Notes under the pieces: generated by a model
What the model was told of the DNA's origin: nothing
Database searches by the model: none
Seen by the model: the letters and a program-made list of their open reading frames with translations, nothing else
Part shown: piece by piece, positions 8,842-17,637 of the stretch
Numbering within the stretch: position 1 is the first letter of the stretch
How the letters are laid out: every line of letters starts with the position of its first letter
Translations under genes and position numbers: made by a program
Assembly: GCA_021775425.1 (NCBI GenBank)
Contig: JAJFHX010000004.1
Coordinates: forward strand, 124,001 to 188,000
Reading direction: 5' to 3'
DNA length: 64,000 bases
Origin: Hyphomicrobiales bacterium
GTDB taxonomy: Bacteria > Pseudomonadota > Alphaproteobacteria > Rhizobiales > HXMU1428-3

Positions 8842-11418
8842 ATGAAGCAAGAAAGATATACGGACCGGGCGAAGACCATTGTTCAGGCAGCGCAACAGGA
8901 AGCGCTTGCGAATGACAACCAACAATTTACGCCGCTGCATTTGTTAAAAGCACTGATGGATGATCAGGATGGCTTAACCGCGAACCTCATTCAGAAAGCG
9001 GGTGGTGATGCCAGTTTAATCGCGGCTCAGGTGACGGCCAGCATTGATAAGCTGCCCAAAGTCAGCGGCTCTGGCGCTGGTCAGCTTTATATTACTCCTG
9101 AAATGGCGAAGCTTTTTAAAGCGGCTGAAGATATTGCTGAAAAGGCCGGTGACAAGTTTGTAACGACTGAGCGCCTGCTGCTTGCCGCGGCGCTTGAAGC
9201 TTCAAGTGAAGCGGGGCGGATACTAACGGCTGGCGGCGTCACTCCGCAGAAACTCAATGAAACCATTAATGAAATTCGCAAGGGCAGAACGGCAGATTCG
9301 CAAAATGCCGAGGAAGGTTTTGACGCGCTAAAACGTTACGCCCGTGACCTGACGGCAGAAGCGGCTGAAGGCAAGCTAGACCCTGTGATTGGCCGGGAAG
9401 AAGAAATTCGCCGCACCGTTCAGGTGCTTTCACGGCGGACAAAAAACAACCCGGTGCTGATTGGTGAGCCGGGGGTTGGTAAAACGGCCATTATTGAAGG
9501 ACTTGCGCTTCGTATTATCAATGGCGATGTGCCTGAAAGTCTTAAAGGGCGGCAATTGCTGGCGCTTGATATGGGCGCGTTGATTGCTGGCGCTAAATAT
9601 CGCGGTGAATTTGAAGAACGGCTGAAGGCGGTTCTTTCTGAAGTGCAGGCGGCTGAGGGTGGTATTGTCCTCTTTATTGACGAAATGCACACGCTGATTG
9701 GGGCTGGTAAATCTGACGGGGCGATGGATGCTTCGAACCTGCTAAAACCAGCTTTGGCGCGCGGTGAATTGCACTGTGTTGGCGCCACCACGCTTGACGA
9801 ATACCGTAAGCATGTTGAAAAAGATGCCGCGCTGGCGCGCCGGTTTCAGCCTGTGTTCGTTTCTGAGCCAACAGTTGTTGATACAATCTCTATCCTGCGC
9901 GGTCTGAAAGAGAAGTATGAGCTGCATCATGGTGTCAGAATTTCTGACAATGCGCTTGTGGCATCGGCCACCCTTTCAAACCGCTATATCACTGATCGTT
10001 TTCTGCCGGACAAAGCCATTGACCTGATGGACGAAGCGGCCAGCCGGTTGCGCATGCAGGTGGAATCCAAACCTGAAGCGCTTGATGAACTTGATCGCAA
10101 AATCATTCAACTGAAAATTGAGCGTGAAGCTTTGTTGAAAGAAGATGATGTTGCATCTAAAGAGCGGCTCAAAAAACTAAGCGAGGAGCTTGCCAATTTT
10201 GAAGAGCAATCCCGTGCTTTAACCGAGCGGTGGGCCAGTGAAAAATCGAAACTATCTGAAACGAACAAACTGAAAGAACAGCTTGATCACGCGCGGATTG
10301 AACTGGAGCAGGCCCAGCGGGCTGGCGACCTTGCCAAAGCGGGTGAGCTTTCTTACGGCGTCATTCCTGAGCTTGAAAAGAAGCTGGTTGAAAATGCGGA
10401 AGCTGAAAATGCTGCCGGGCTGATGGTCAACGAAGTGGTGACCGAGCAGGACAGTGCCGGGGTTGTTTCCCGCTGGACCGGTGTGCCGGTTGAAAAAATG
10501 CTGGAAGGCGAACGTGACAAGCTTCTGAAAATGGAAGCGGCCATTGGCGCCCGGGTGATTGGCCAGGCTGAAGCGGTTAAATCCGTTTCAACGGCTGTGC
10601 GCCGGGCACGGGCCGGTTTGCAAGACCCGAACCGACCGATTGGCTCGTTCATGTTTCTTGGGCCAACGGGTGTTGGCAAGACCGAGCTGACCAAGGCGCT
10701 GGCTGAGTTTCTGTTTGATGATGACACGGCGCTTGTGCGCATTGATATGTCAGAATTTATGGAAAAACACTCTGTTGCGCGGTTGATCGGTGCACCTCCC
10801 GGATATGTTGGTTATGAAGAGGGTGGTGTTTTAACAGAAGCCGTTCGCCGGCGGCCTTACCAGGTGATCCTGTTTGACGAAATTGAAAAAGCGCATTCAG
10901 ATGTGTTTAACGTTTTACTTCAGGTGCTGGATGATGGCCGGTTAACCGATGGACAGGGCCGAACTGTTGATTTTCGCAACACGCTTATCATCATGACGTC
11001 CAACCTTGGGGCGGAGCATCTGATTGCACAATCGGAAAGTGATGATGTTGAACTTGTTGAAGCGCAAGTGATGCAGGCTGTTCGCGCTCATTTCCGTCCG
11101 GAGTTTCTCAACCGGGTTGATGAAGTGATCTTGTTCCACCGGTTGAAACGCGAGCAGATGGCGGCGATTGTTGATATTCAGATCAGGCGGTTGCAAAAAC
11201 TGCTTGATGAAAAACAACTGACCATCACACTCAGTGCCGAAGCGACTGAGTGGCTTGCCAATAAAGGCTATGACCCGGCTTATGGCGCGCGGCCTTTGAA
11301 ACGCGTGATCCAGAAGGAAGTTCAGGACCCACTGGCTGAGCGAATTCTGGCTGGTGATATTAAGGATGGGCAGGCGATTACGGTTGATGTGATTGATGGT
11401 GAATTGACGTTTAGCTAA
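8842..11418 (+). CDS. clpB: ATP-dependent disaggregase ClpB
   Basis: Hsp100 chaperone that works with DnaK to pull proteins out of aggregates. It has an N-terminal Clp_N domain, a first AAA+ domain with GEPGVGKT at about 208-215, a long coiled-coil middle domain (about 400-530, the mark of ClpB rather than ClpA), and a second AAA+ domain with GPTGVGKT at about 607-614 plus LFDEIEKA. The start is set at ATG 8842 ([11 protein letters not shown]), giving 858 residues, the normal family length. An upstream in-frame TTG at 8782 adds 20 non-conserved residues. An intrinsic terminator follows at 11483. Confidence 0.97.
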   Translation: MKQERYTDRAKTIVQAAQQEALANDNQQFTPLHLLKALMDDQDGLTANLIQKAGGDASLIAAQVTASIDKLPKVSGSGAGQLYITPEMAKLFKAAEDIAEKAGDKFVTTERLLLAAALEASSEAGRILTAGGVTPQKLNETINEIRKGRTADSQNAEEGFDALKRYARDLTAEAAEGKLDPVIGREEEIRRTVQVLSRRTKNNPVLIGEPGVGKTAIIEGLALRIINGDVPESLKGRQLLALDMGALIAGAKYRGEFEERLKAVLSEVQAAEGGIVLFIDEMHTLIGAGKSDGAMDASNLLKPALARGELHCVGATTLDEYRKHVEKDAALARRFQPVFVSEPTVVDTISILRGLKEKYELHHGVRISDNALVASATLSNRYITDRFLPDKAIDLMDEAASRLRMQVESKPEALDELDRKIIQLKIEREALLKEDDVASKERLKKLSEELANFEEQSRALTERWASEKSKLSETNKLKEQLDHARIELEQAQRAGDLAKAGELSYGVIPELEKKLVENAEAENAAGLMVNEVVTEQDSAGVVSRWTGVPVEKMLEGERDKLLKMEAAIGARVIGQAEAVKSVSTAVRRARAGLQDPNRPIGSFMFLGPTGVGKTELTKALAEFLFDDDTALVRIDMSEFMEKHSVARLIGAPPGYVGYEEGGVLTEAVRRRPYQVILFDEIEKAHSDVFNVLLQVLDDGRLTDGQGRTVDFRNTLIIMTSNLGAEHLIAQSESDDVELVEAQVMQAVRAHFRPEFLNRVDEVILFHRLKREQMAAIVDIQIRRLQKLLDEKQLTITLSAEATEWLANKGYDPAYGARPLKRVIQKEVQDPLAERILAGDIKDGQAITVDVIDGELTFS

Positions 11419-11427
11419 ATGTTGGAT

Positions 11428-11470
11428 TCAGATAAAAGTCCCTCGCTGCGCTCAGTGTACTTTTATCTGA
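11428..11470 (+). repeat. 12-bp perfect inverted repeat just after clpB
   Basis: TCAGATAAAAGT (11428-11439) is matched by ACTTTTATCTGA (11459-11470) around a 19-base loop. It lies between the clpB stop and the terminator and may stabilise or process the clpB transcript. Confidence 0.6.
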
Positions 11471-11472
11471 TT

Positions 11473-12084
11473 TCAATATCGGGTTTCACCAGCTTGGGGC
11501 GGCCCTGCGCTGGTGAAACTTTTTTTGTTTTTGTAAATAGATGCAGTGGTTGTCAACCATTTCCTAGCCATACTTTCATTAATGCGTAGATCGAAATACA
11601 CATCAGTGGTTTTACTGTTTTTTTCATTCTCAAGATAATATTCGACATCTGGGAATGTCTTTATTTCTGAATTATCAATCTGATCAAGAAGGTGAATATT
11701 AATATTGTTATTGATCCAGAAATTAGAATTAATTTGCACATGACTTTCAATTTTGTTTGCTATTTCTGACAATCTACTCCTCCTTCCAGATAATTCTACC
11801 CAACCTTTCATGGCGGCCTCTCGAAGTATTTTTATGAAAATAGAAAGTTGATCTTCATTTACTTTTTTCTTGTTACCTAGCTCCCAATCTTGTTGCTCGG
11901 CGAGATTTATAAAATCTAATAAATCTATTTGCTTAGTTGCAGGTGTTAATAATTCTCTTATCGTTGGACATTTCCAGTTTCGCTCTCTCAAATAAATGAA
12001 CAGATAGTAACCCACGACTAACTTTAGGATGAGGATTGCAATGGGGACTGGCTTTTCCAATATATGAATTATTAAGTTCAGCAT
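11473..12084 (-). CDS. Hypothetical membrane-anchored protein
   Basis: A 203-residue protein not recognised as a known family. One hydrophobic segment near the N-terminus (about 8-32, PIAILILKLVVGYYLFIYL) is followed by a soluble, Asn/Lys/Ile-rich region containing LLDFINLAEQQDWELGNKK and ending in a basic stretch. Codon use is more A+T-rich than that of clpB or the downstream gene, which hints at acquisition or relaxed selection. The last 14 codons are the antisense of the clpB terminator, so the C-terminus (SAGPPQAGETRY) may not be functional. The end is 6 bp from the spermidine-synthase-like gene upstream on the same strand, so the two may share a transcript. Confidence 0.55.
   Translation of the reverse strand: MLNLIIHILEKPVPIAILILKLVVGYYLFIYLRERNWKCPTIRELLTPATKQIDLLDFINLAEQQDWELGNKKKVNEDQLSIFIKILREAAMKGWVELSGRRSRLSEIANKIESHVQINSNFWINNNINIHLLDQIDNSEIKTFPDVEYYLENEKNSKTTDVYFDLRINESMARKWLTTTASIYKNKKSFTSAGPPQAGETRY
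11483..11526 (+). terminator. Intrinsic terminator of clpB
   Basis: GTTTCACCAGC (11483-11493) pairs perfectly with GCTGGTGAAAC (11509-11519), and seven T follow (11520-11526). It lies inside the 3' end of the convergent 203-residue reading frame. Confidence 0.88.
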
Positions 12085-12090
12085 TTTAAA

Positions 12091-13701
12091 CTACTCCATA
12101 ACCGATACAGAGGTGTAAATCATACCCTCCTGCAGTACAGTTTCCAGAGTATTCGCGCCGGTTAGGGTCAGGTGGTTATTGGGGCTAAGGGCTAGATTAG
12201 TGATGTAGGGCATTTTTGTTTTGATGGTTTTTTTGAGCTTGCCTTTTGTGTTGTAAACCAGAATTTGCCCGGCGCCGTAGTGGGCTATCATGATGGTTCC
12301 GTCCTTTGAGATTTCGATGCCATCGGGGCCGATTTGTTCGGGGAGCAGGCTTGTTTTCTGATTGTGGCTGCTCTTGCCTGCCGCTTTCACTTCGGGCAAT
12401 TTCGTGAAAGTCACTTGTTTGCCAAGGGTGCCATTTTTATTGAGCTTGAATTTAATCACCCTGTTGGCGAGGTGCTCGCTGACATATAGCTCCCCCTTAT
12501 AAATCGCGATGCCATTTGGATAGGTGAGACGATCTTTCAGCTTTTTTACACCGCCTTTGCTATCAAGATAAAACAGGCGGCCCATGGGTTGATAATCCGG
12601 GTGGAAGTGGCCTGGCGCTGAGATATAAACACCGCCCTGCTCGTCTCTGATGCAATCATTTGGGTGGAAAATGGCTGTGCCTTGTTTGCTATATTTCAGG
12701 CTTTTCAATGGCTTGCCTTGTTTGTTGAGGATGACAAGTTCGTCCGAGAGATGACAGAGGATGACGATTTTATCGTGGCCATATTCAGCCAGCGCTGTCG
12801 GGCCGCAGCCTCTTTGATAAAAAAACAGCCGGGGCTTTTTGTTTGCCCCGGCTGTTTCGACCTTCATCACTCTGTTGCGGGTCATCTCGGTGTAATATAG
12901 CAGCCCATTAATATAGACCGGGCCTTCGGGATAGCCGGCGTTTCTTTCAATGATGATTGCAGAAGTTTTTTTTTCAGCCGCGACTGCTTCGCTCTGATGC
13001 AGAAGAGATGTTGTGAAAAATGCGGGCGTGATCAGCAATGCCAGGAGGAGAGGGGCTGCTTTCTTGCTTCCTTTCTGACTTCCTTTCTGGCTGTGCCTTG
13101 CCAGAAGGAGGATGACCAGAGCAAAGGCAAGGAGAACTGAAAGTGACTGGGTTAAACTGCGGGTGCCAAAATTCGGGATGAGATAAAAGGATGTCACCAG
13201 CGTGCCGAATATATTGCCCGCGGTTGAGATGGCGAAAATGGTGCCTGAGATGCGGCCTGTGTGATCAAGATCATGAAGGGAGCGACGGATGGCCATGGGC
13301 GAGAAGGTTGAAAGACAGGCAACCGGCAGACCGGTGACAAATAACGAGCCAAGCAACGCCCCATATTTCACATCTTCGACAGAGCTCACGATGACTTCCA
13401 GCATCGGGTCGATGAAATAGGGAAGCGCGATAAAATACAAAGCTGCAAAGGCGATCATCCCTTCCAGTACCCAGCCGTTACTGTATTTATCTGCGCTGAA
13501 ACCGCCGATGAAATAACCGGCCATCATGGCCAGCAGTACGACAGAAATCAACGCAGCCCAGGTGAAAATGGTACCGCCAAAATAGGGATTGAGATAGCGG
13601 CTTGCCAGCATTTCCAGAGACATAACCGCCGTGCCTACCATAAAGGCGGCGAGCAGGATTAAAATAAGGGCCTGGGTTTGTTTGGTTTTTGGGGCTGTCA
13701 T
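12091..13701 (-). CDS. Spermidine-synthase-type membrane domain fused to a beta-propeller
   Basis: Residues 1-215 hold about seven transmembrane segments of the type found at the N-terminus of fused MFS/spermidine synthase proteins (SLEMLASRYLNPYFGGTIFTW, TGRISGTIFAISTAGNIFGT). In place of the methyltransferase, residues about 245-536 form an SMP-30/NHL-like beta-propeller with repeats such as HPNDCIRDEQGGVYISAPG, YPNGIAIYKGELYVSEH and GPDGIEISKDGTIMIAHYG. The methyltransferase part is encoded by the next gene downstream-of-start on the same strand (13782-14696). The propeller probably lies in the periplasm. Its ligand is unknown, and a lactonase activity would be a guess. Confidence 0.75.
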   Translation of the reverse strand: MTAPKTKQTQALILILLAAFMVGTAVMSLEMLASRYLNPYFGGTIFTWAALISVVLLAMMAGYFIGGFSADKYSNGWVLEGMIAFAALYFIALPYFIDPMLEVIVSSVEDVKYGALLGSLFVTGLPVACLSTFSPMAIRRSLHDLDHTGRISGTIFAISTAGNIFGTLVTSFYLIPNFGTRSLTQSLSVLLAFALVILLLARHSQKGSQKGSKKAAPLLLALLITPAFFTTSLLHQSEAVAAEKKTSAIIIERNAGYPEGPVYINGLLYYTEMTRNRVMKVETAGANKKPRLFFYQRGCGPTALAEYGHDKIVILCHLSDELVILNKQGKPLKSLKYSKQGTAIFHPNDCIRDEQGGVYISAPGHFHPDYQPMGRLFYLDSKGGVKKLKDRLTYPNGIAIYKGELYVSEHLANRVIKFKLNKNGTLGKQVTFTKLPEVKAAGKSSHNQKTSLLPEQIGPDGIEISKDGTIMIAHYGAGQILVYNTKGKLKKTIKTKMPYITNLALSPNNHLTLTGANTLETVLQEGMIYTSVSVME

Positions 13702-13781
13702 CTACAACGCGTCTTTCTCGGTTTGGATGGAATTTTGTGCGGCTTTAACTTTGTGCTTCGACCTGTTTTTCACACTGATTT

Positions 13782-14696
13782 TTATTGTACGCTGCGGCGT
13801 TTTTCATTGTGGGTTCTGATTTGCTTGAGCACATTTACGGGAGCAAAATCATCAGTGAGTGGGGTCTGGGCGGTGTCATAATCAAGCAGCATGGCTCTGT
13901 TCTTAACCAGCCCTGGCAGGTCATAGCGGAAGTTATGTGTTTTTTGCAGTTGTTCGGCTCGCTTGATGATATCTTTTAATTGCTTTTCGGGCCCGTCATA
14001 AGCGATGGCGACGACGTTGCCGCCTGCCTTATAAACCTCAACATGATCAAACACTGAGGCGATGGTGGCGATGGCTTTATCATAGAGCATGGTGGTTGGC
14101 TCGATATTCTGCACCATGACGCCGCCTTCTGTGAGACGTTTTTTGGCGAGTTTGAAGAATTCTTTGGTCATCAGATGAAACGGCACAAACGGGCCTCTGT
14201 AAGCGTCAACCAGGATGATGTCATGTTTTTGCCTGTTGCGCAGAATGTGGACCCGGCCATCCAGCTCTGAAATGATGAAATTCTCGTTCGCTTTTAGCCC
14301 ATAATATTTTTCTGCAAGGCGGATGATTTCCGGGTCCAGCTCAACGGCGGTGACTTTGGCATTCGGCAGGGATTTGTGGAGATACCAGCTTGTCGAGCCG
14401 CCACCCATGCCGATCATCAAAAAGGAGTTGAGGTTTTTAGGGTAAGCCAGGCCGATGGTGAAGCTTTTGGTATAGGCAACGGGAAGCTCTGTCAGGTCTT
14501 TCGGGTTGCGGCGGCTTTCGATATAGCGGCGGTTTTTATGGCCGAATGCCATGGTGATATAGGGTGGCTGCTTATAGATATAGATCGTGCTGTAGGGGGA
14601 TTCGATGGTTTCCAGTAATTCTTCAGCGGCGAGGGGGGAGATTGACGCCATGAAAATGAATGTGATGGCGACAATGGCCGAGAAAAAATGCTGCAT
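13782..14696 (-). CDS. Spermidine synthase-like protein, secreted or membrane-anchored
   Basis: A 304-residue protein with an N-terminal signal peptide or anchor (AIVAITFIFMASISPLAAEE), then a spermidine-synthase-like Rossmann domain: GMGGGSTSWYLHKSLP, VTAVELDPEIIRLAEKYYG and DIILVDAYRGPFVPFHLMT. The GGG loop and the acidic residue after the second strand fit binding of an aminopropyl donor or SAM. The canonical gatekeeper Asp pair is not fully clear, so a true spermidine synthase is not proven. The exported location is unusual for such an enzyme. The product of the following gene (12091-13701) supplies the usual membrane half, so the two probably form one complex. The gap between them is 80 bp. 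Confidence 0.75.
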   Translation of the reverse strand: MQHFFSAIVAITFIFMASISPLAAEELLETIESPYSTIYIYKQPPYITMAFGHKNRRYIESRRNPKDLTELPVAYTKSFTIGLAYPKNLNSFLMIGMGGGSTSWYLHKSLPNAKVTAVELDPEIIRLAEKYYGLKANENFIISELDGRVHILRNRQKHDIILVDAYRGPFVPFHLMTKEFFKLAKKRLTEGGVMVQNIEPTTMLYDKAIATIASVFDHVEVYKAGGNVVAIAYDGPEKQLKDIIKRAEQLQKTHNFRYDLPGLVKNRAMLLDYDTAQTPLTDDFAPVNVLKQIRTHNEKRRSVQ

Positions 14697-14956
14697 GTTG
14701 ATGCCGTTTTTTTAAGCTGTTTGAACCTGTTATTTGTTATATGGAAATATCATTGGGCTGAATAGTGTTTTCTCGGTGACAGAATACGGCGCAATTTAAC
14801 TTTCTTATCCTTGAAGCCTTTTGTCTGTTAGAAATGTCACTTATTGTTTTTGAGAAATATTGCAATAATTTAATATTTCACAATCTGGAAATTTGGTGCA
14901 AAATCTTTTATAATTGCGGCAATTGACCCGTTTTCACTTATTTGAGGGGGACTCTC

Positions 14957-16834
14957 ATGCGATTTCTTTCTGCTTCTGCTTTAGCACTTACTCTGGTGTT
15001 AATTTCCTCTATTCCCTCTATGGCGGCGAAACGCATCGCGCTGGTGGTGGGTAATAATGCATATGCAAATGTGACACCGCTTGTTAAGGCGGAAAACGAT
15101 GCCGTGAGTGTCTCTGAAAAATTAAGAGAAATCGGTTTTGAGGTGATTTTGCAAAAAAACCTTGACCGGCGCGGATTTAACCAGAATTTGCAGAACTTCC
15201 TTTCAAGGCTTGAAGCGGGTGATGAAGCCCTGTTCTTTTTCGCTGGACACGGCGTTGAAATTCGCGGGCAGAATTATCTGTTGCCGGTTGATATTCCAAA
15301 TGCCGGGCCGGGGCAGGAATCTTTCGTAAAAAGTGAAGCGATTGGCGTGAGCTATGTGCTGAATGAAATCGGCCGGCGCAAGGTGCGGCTGACGCTGCTT
15401 ATTCTTGATGCCTGCCGGAATAACCCGTTTCAAAAATCAGGCACACGCAGCTTGGGGCGCACTCGCGGTCTTGGCACGATGGAAGCCCCGCCTGAGGGAA
15501 CATTCATTCTTTATTCTGCCGGCTTTGGTCAATCTGCGCTTGATCGTTTAAGTGATAGCGACCCGCACCCGAATTCAGTTTTCACACGCACACTGGTGCC
15601 GATGCTGGCGAAACCGGGCTTGAAACTATCTGACACTGCACGGCAGATACGCCGGCAGGTGATGAAGCTGGCTTCTACCGTGAGCCACAAACAGCGCCCG
15701 GCATATTATGATGAGGTGCTTGGTGATTTTTATTTCACACCGCCGCCAGCTGGTGCAACGAAAGTTGCCGCACCTCCGCAGGTTGTCGCGAAACCGCCGC
15801 TCTCACATGTGCAGACTGTCGGCACTTGTGGTGTCTGGCCGCAAATTGCAACAACGGCGACTTATGCGCAGGTAAAAGCTTTTCTTGCTGAATGTAAAAC
15901 AGGTATTTATTCAACACTTGCGAAAGCGCGGCTTACTGAACTGAAAGGCAAAGAGCCAACGAAGCTTGCTTTGCTGCCGCCTGTGATCAAATCACCTGAC
16001 AAAAAGGCCTCAGGTACAGCGCAGGAAATTTTCACCAGAGCGTGGAATATATTCAATGGCAAAAATGGTGAAACGAAAGACCAGTATAAAGCTGTTCGGC
16101 TTTATCGGCAGGCTGTTTCCATGGGCCATAAAAGTGCGATGGTGAACCTTGGATATGCCCATGAAAACGGTTATGGCGCTGAAAAAGATTACCGGAAAGC
16201 GTTTGATCTTTATAAACAAGCAGCTGAGCTTGGTGAAACTCAGGGCATGACCAACCTTGGTTATATGTATGAAACCGGCAAAGGAACCGGCACAAGCCTT
16301 GACGAGGCCGTGAAATGGTACCGCAAGGCTGCGCTTGCTGGCAGTTATAATGGCATGACGAACCTTGGTTATATGTATGAGACCGGACGCGGTGTCGGCA
16401 AAGATTTTAATGAAGCTTTCAAATGGTATAAAAAAGGTGCTGATGGCGGCGTTGCCAGAGCGAAAAACAACCTTGCTTATATGTACCTGAACGGGCGTGG
16501 CACCAAGAAAGATGAACGTAAAGCCTGGTCACTTTATCAGGCTTCATCTAACCTTGGTTTTGCCAATGCCCACTATATGCTTGGCTATATGCGCGTGCTT
16601 GGTAAAGGCGTGAGCAAAAATGACAAGGAAGCTGCGAAGTGGGTTTATAAAGCCCTGCAGGCCAGACATGATTTTGCGGTTCGTGAAATGACAACAAATT
16701 CAAATGGGTGGACACTTGCATTCCGCAAAGAGTTACAACGGCTAATGAGCAGAGATGGTCATTATACCGGAGCGATTGACGGTAACTTTGGCACAGGGAC
16801 TTATAATGCTGTGCGCAGTGTTGCTGGCCGGTAA
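14957..16834 (+). CDS. Secreted caspase-family protein with Sel1 repeats and C-terminal PG-binding-like motif
   Basis: Residues 1-24 are a signal peptide ending in SMAA. Residues about 25-245 are a peptidase C14 (caspase/metacaspase) fold with the catalytic His98 in FFFAGHGVEI and Cys153 in LLILDACRNNPF, so both dyad residues are present. After a Pro-rich linker come about five Sel1-type repeats at 360-540 (NLGYMYETGKGTGTSLDEAVKWY and similar). The last 30 residues (GHYTGAIDGNFGTGTYNAVR) match the peptidoglycan-binding PG_binding_1 pattern. It probably acts in the periplasm; the substrate is unknown. ATG 14957 is chosen over the TTG at 14942 because GAGGGGGA precedes it. A strong terminator follows. 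Confidence 0.9.
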   Translation: MRFLSASALALTLVLISSIPSMAAKRIALVVGNNAYANVTPLVKAENDAVSVSEKLREIGFEVILQKNLDRRGFNQNLQNFLSRLEAGDEALFFFAGHGVEIRGQNYLLPVDIPNAGPGQESFVKSEAIGVSYVLNEIGRRKVRLTLLILDACRNNPFQKSGTRSLGRTRGLGTMEAPPEGTFILYSAGFGQSALDRLSDSDPHPNSVFTRTLVPMLAKPGLKLSDTARQIRRQVMKLASTVSHKQRPAYYDEVLGDFYFTPPPAGATKVAAPPQVVAKPPLSHVQTVGTCGVWPQIATTATYAQVKAFLAECKTGIYSTLAKARLTELKGKEPTKLALLPPVIKSPDKKASGTAQEIFTRAWNIFNGKNGETKDQYKAVRLYRQAVSMGHKSAMVNLGYAHENGYGAEKDYRKAFDLYKQAAELGETQGMTNLGYMYETGKGTGTSLDEAVKWYRKAALAGSYNGMTNLGYMYETGRGVGKDFNEAFKWYKKGADGGVARAKNNLAYMYLNGRGTKKDERKAWSLYQASSNLGFANAHYMLGYMRVLGKGVSKNDKEAAKWVYKALQARHDFAVREMTTNSNGWTLAFRKELQRLMSRDGHYTGAIDGNFGTGTYNAVRSVAGR

Positions 16835-16870
16835 AGTCGTTTCATAAATCATTTCAGTTCAAATGAACCG

Positions 16871-16905
16871 GACCCGGGTGATTCATTTTCACCCGGGTCT
16901 TTTTT
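16871..16905 (+). terminator. Intrinsic terminator of the caspase-family gene
   Basis: GACCCGGGTGA (16871-16881) pairs with TCACCCGGGTC (16889-16899), followed by a T run from 16900. A very strong G+C stem. Confidence 0.92.
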
Positions 16906-17087
16906 GTTTTCATTTTGGGTTTCTACCCCAAGCGGTTCATTCGCCTTAATTTATGCCAAATAACAGCTTAGACACTATTGGGCTGACAGATGTAAAATTC
17001 ACTTCTATGGACTTGTATTCATAACATACATCCCGTGCAGGGTGACGCTGTAACTGCTGTATGCGGAAGGGTTTTATGGTCGGCTCT

Positions 17088-17152
17088 GAGGATATCTCTG
17101 TTGGTGAGATCTGGTGCGCCAGAGTTGGGTTCGAGCCCCTTTATCTTCTCCA
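17088..17152 (+). tRNA. tRNA-like sequence with encoded CCA but no normal anticodon loop
   Basis: Acceptor GAGGATA (17088-17094) pairs with TATCTTC (17142-17148) with one G-U, followed by T and an encoded CCA (17150-17152). The D arm is TCTC/GAGA with GG in its loop. The T loop is TTCGAGC on three G-C pairs, with two T-T mismatches below. The middle arm, TCTGG/CCAGA, closes only four bases (TGCG), so there is no seven-base anticodon loop. At 65 nt it is probably a decayed tRNA or a tRNA mimic. It is immediately followed by a second tRNA-like sequence. Confidence 0.4.
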
Positions 17153-17223
17153 ATGATATAGCTCAATGGTAGAGCATCAGACTGATACTCTGACGGTTGA
17201 AGGTTCAACTCCTTCTATCACTG
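17152..17223 (+). tRNA. Divergent tRNA-Ile(GAT)-like sequence
   Basis: It folds as a complete cloverleaf: acceptor AATGATA/TATCACT with one A-C mismatch, D stem GCTC/GAGC with loop AATGGTA, anticodon stem TCAGA/TCTGA with loop CTGATAC (anticodon GAT, T33 and A37 present), variable loop CGGTT, and T stem GAAGG/CCTTC with loop TTCAACT. No CCA is encoded. The A+T-rich acceptor is unlike the housekeeping tRNA-Ile of alphaproteobacteria and recalls phage or plasmid tRNAs. It shares A17152 with the preceding tRNA-like unit. It could be functional or a relic. Confidence 0.55.
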
Positions 17224-17637
17224 CGTTTAGGACGCAACAGCCTTTAAAGCTGTCTACTTCGAAACTGAAATACTGGTGTGAAGGCTGGCTTGTGGCTTTG
17301 TTTGGGTTGCCTTTTGAAGGGCTTGCTCTTTGATCGGTTGCTTTAGAGGCCACCATGGATGAACTGCCGCCCGCTTTTGATGGTGATGGCGAATGGTTGC
17401 CCTTTTGAGGGATACTTTTATGCTTGCATATCAGGTTCCTGATGAAGCGCTTTTGTTCCCCGATCACTCTCTCGATTGAGGGCCGCTTTGATTTCGTGCT
17501 GTCAGCCTTCATGCTTTAAAATGAACCATTTTCCATTTCTGATCGACCAAAGATTTGAAAGAATGCAACTTCGATCAAAAATGAAAAATTGTATATTGCT
17601 ATATGGACGACTTCAGAGTTTGAGTGAGGGTTATGAC
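17224..17637 (+). other. Spacer between tRNA-like pair and slipin gene
   Basis: About 410 bp with no supported gene. A reverse-strand frame at 17177-17512 is open, but its end is antisense to the tRNA-like sequence and its composition is low-complexity Ser/Lys/Pro. A+T rises from about 17520, probably marking the slipin promoter region. Confidence 0.45.

Noticed and set aside
9087-10742. Several long minus-strand frames inside clpB
   Set aside because: They are the usual antisense shadows of a strongly biased coding sequence; no start signals or family match.
17088-17223. Permuted two-piece tmRNA
   Set aside because: No tag reading frame (an ANDN-like peptide) was found, and each unit folds with its own acceptor stem.
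17177-17512. Reverse-strand open frame of 111 codons
   Set aside because: Its last codons are antisense to the Ile-like tRNA, and its body is Ser/Lys/Pro-rich and matches nothing I know, so coding is not supported.
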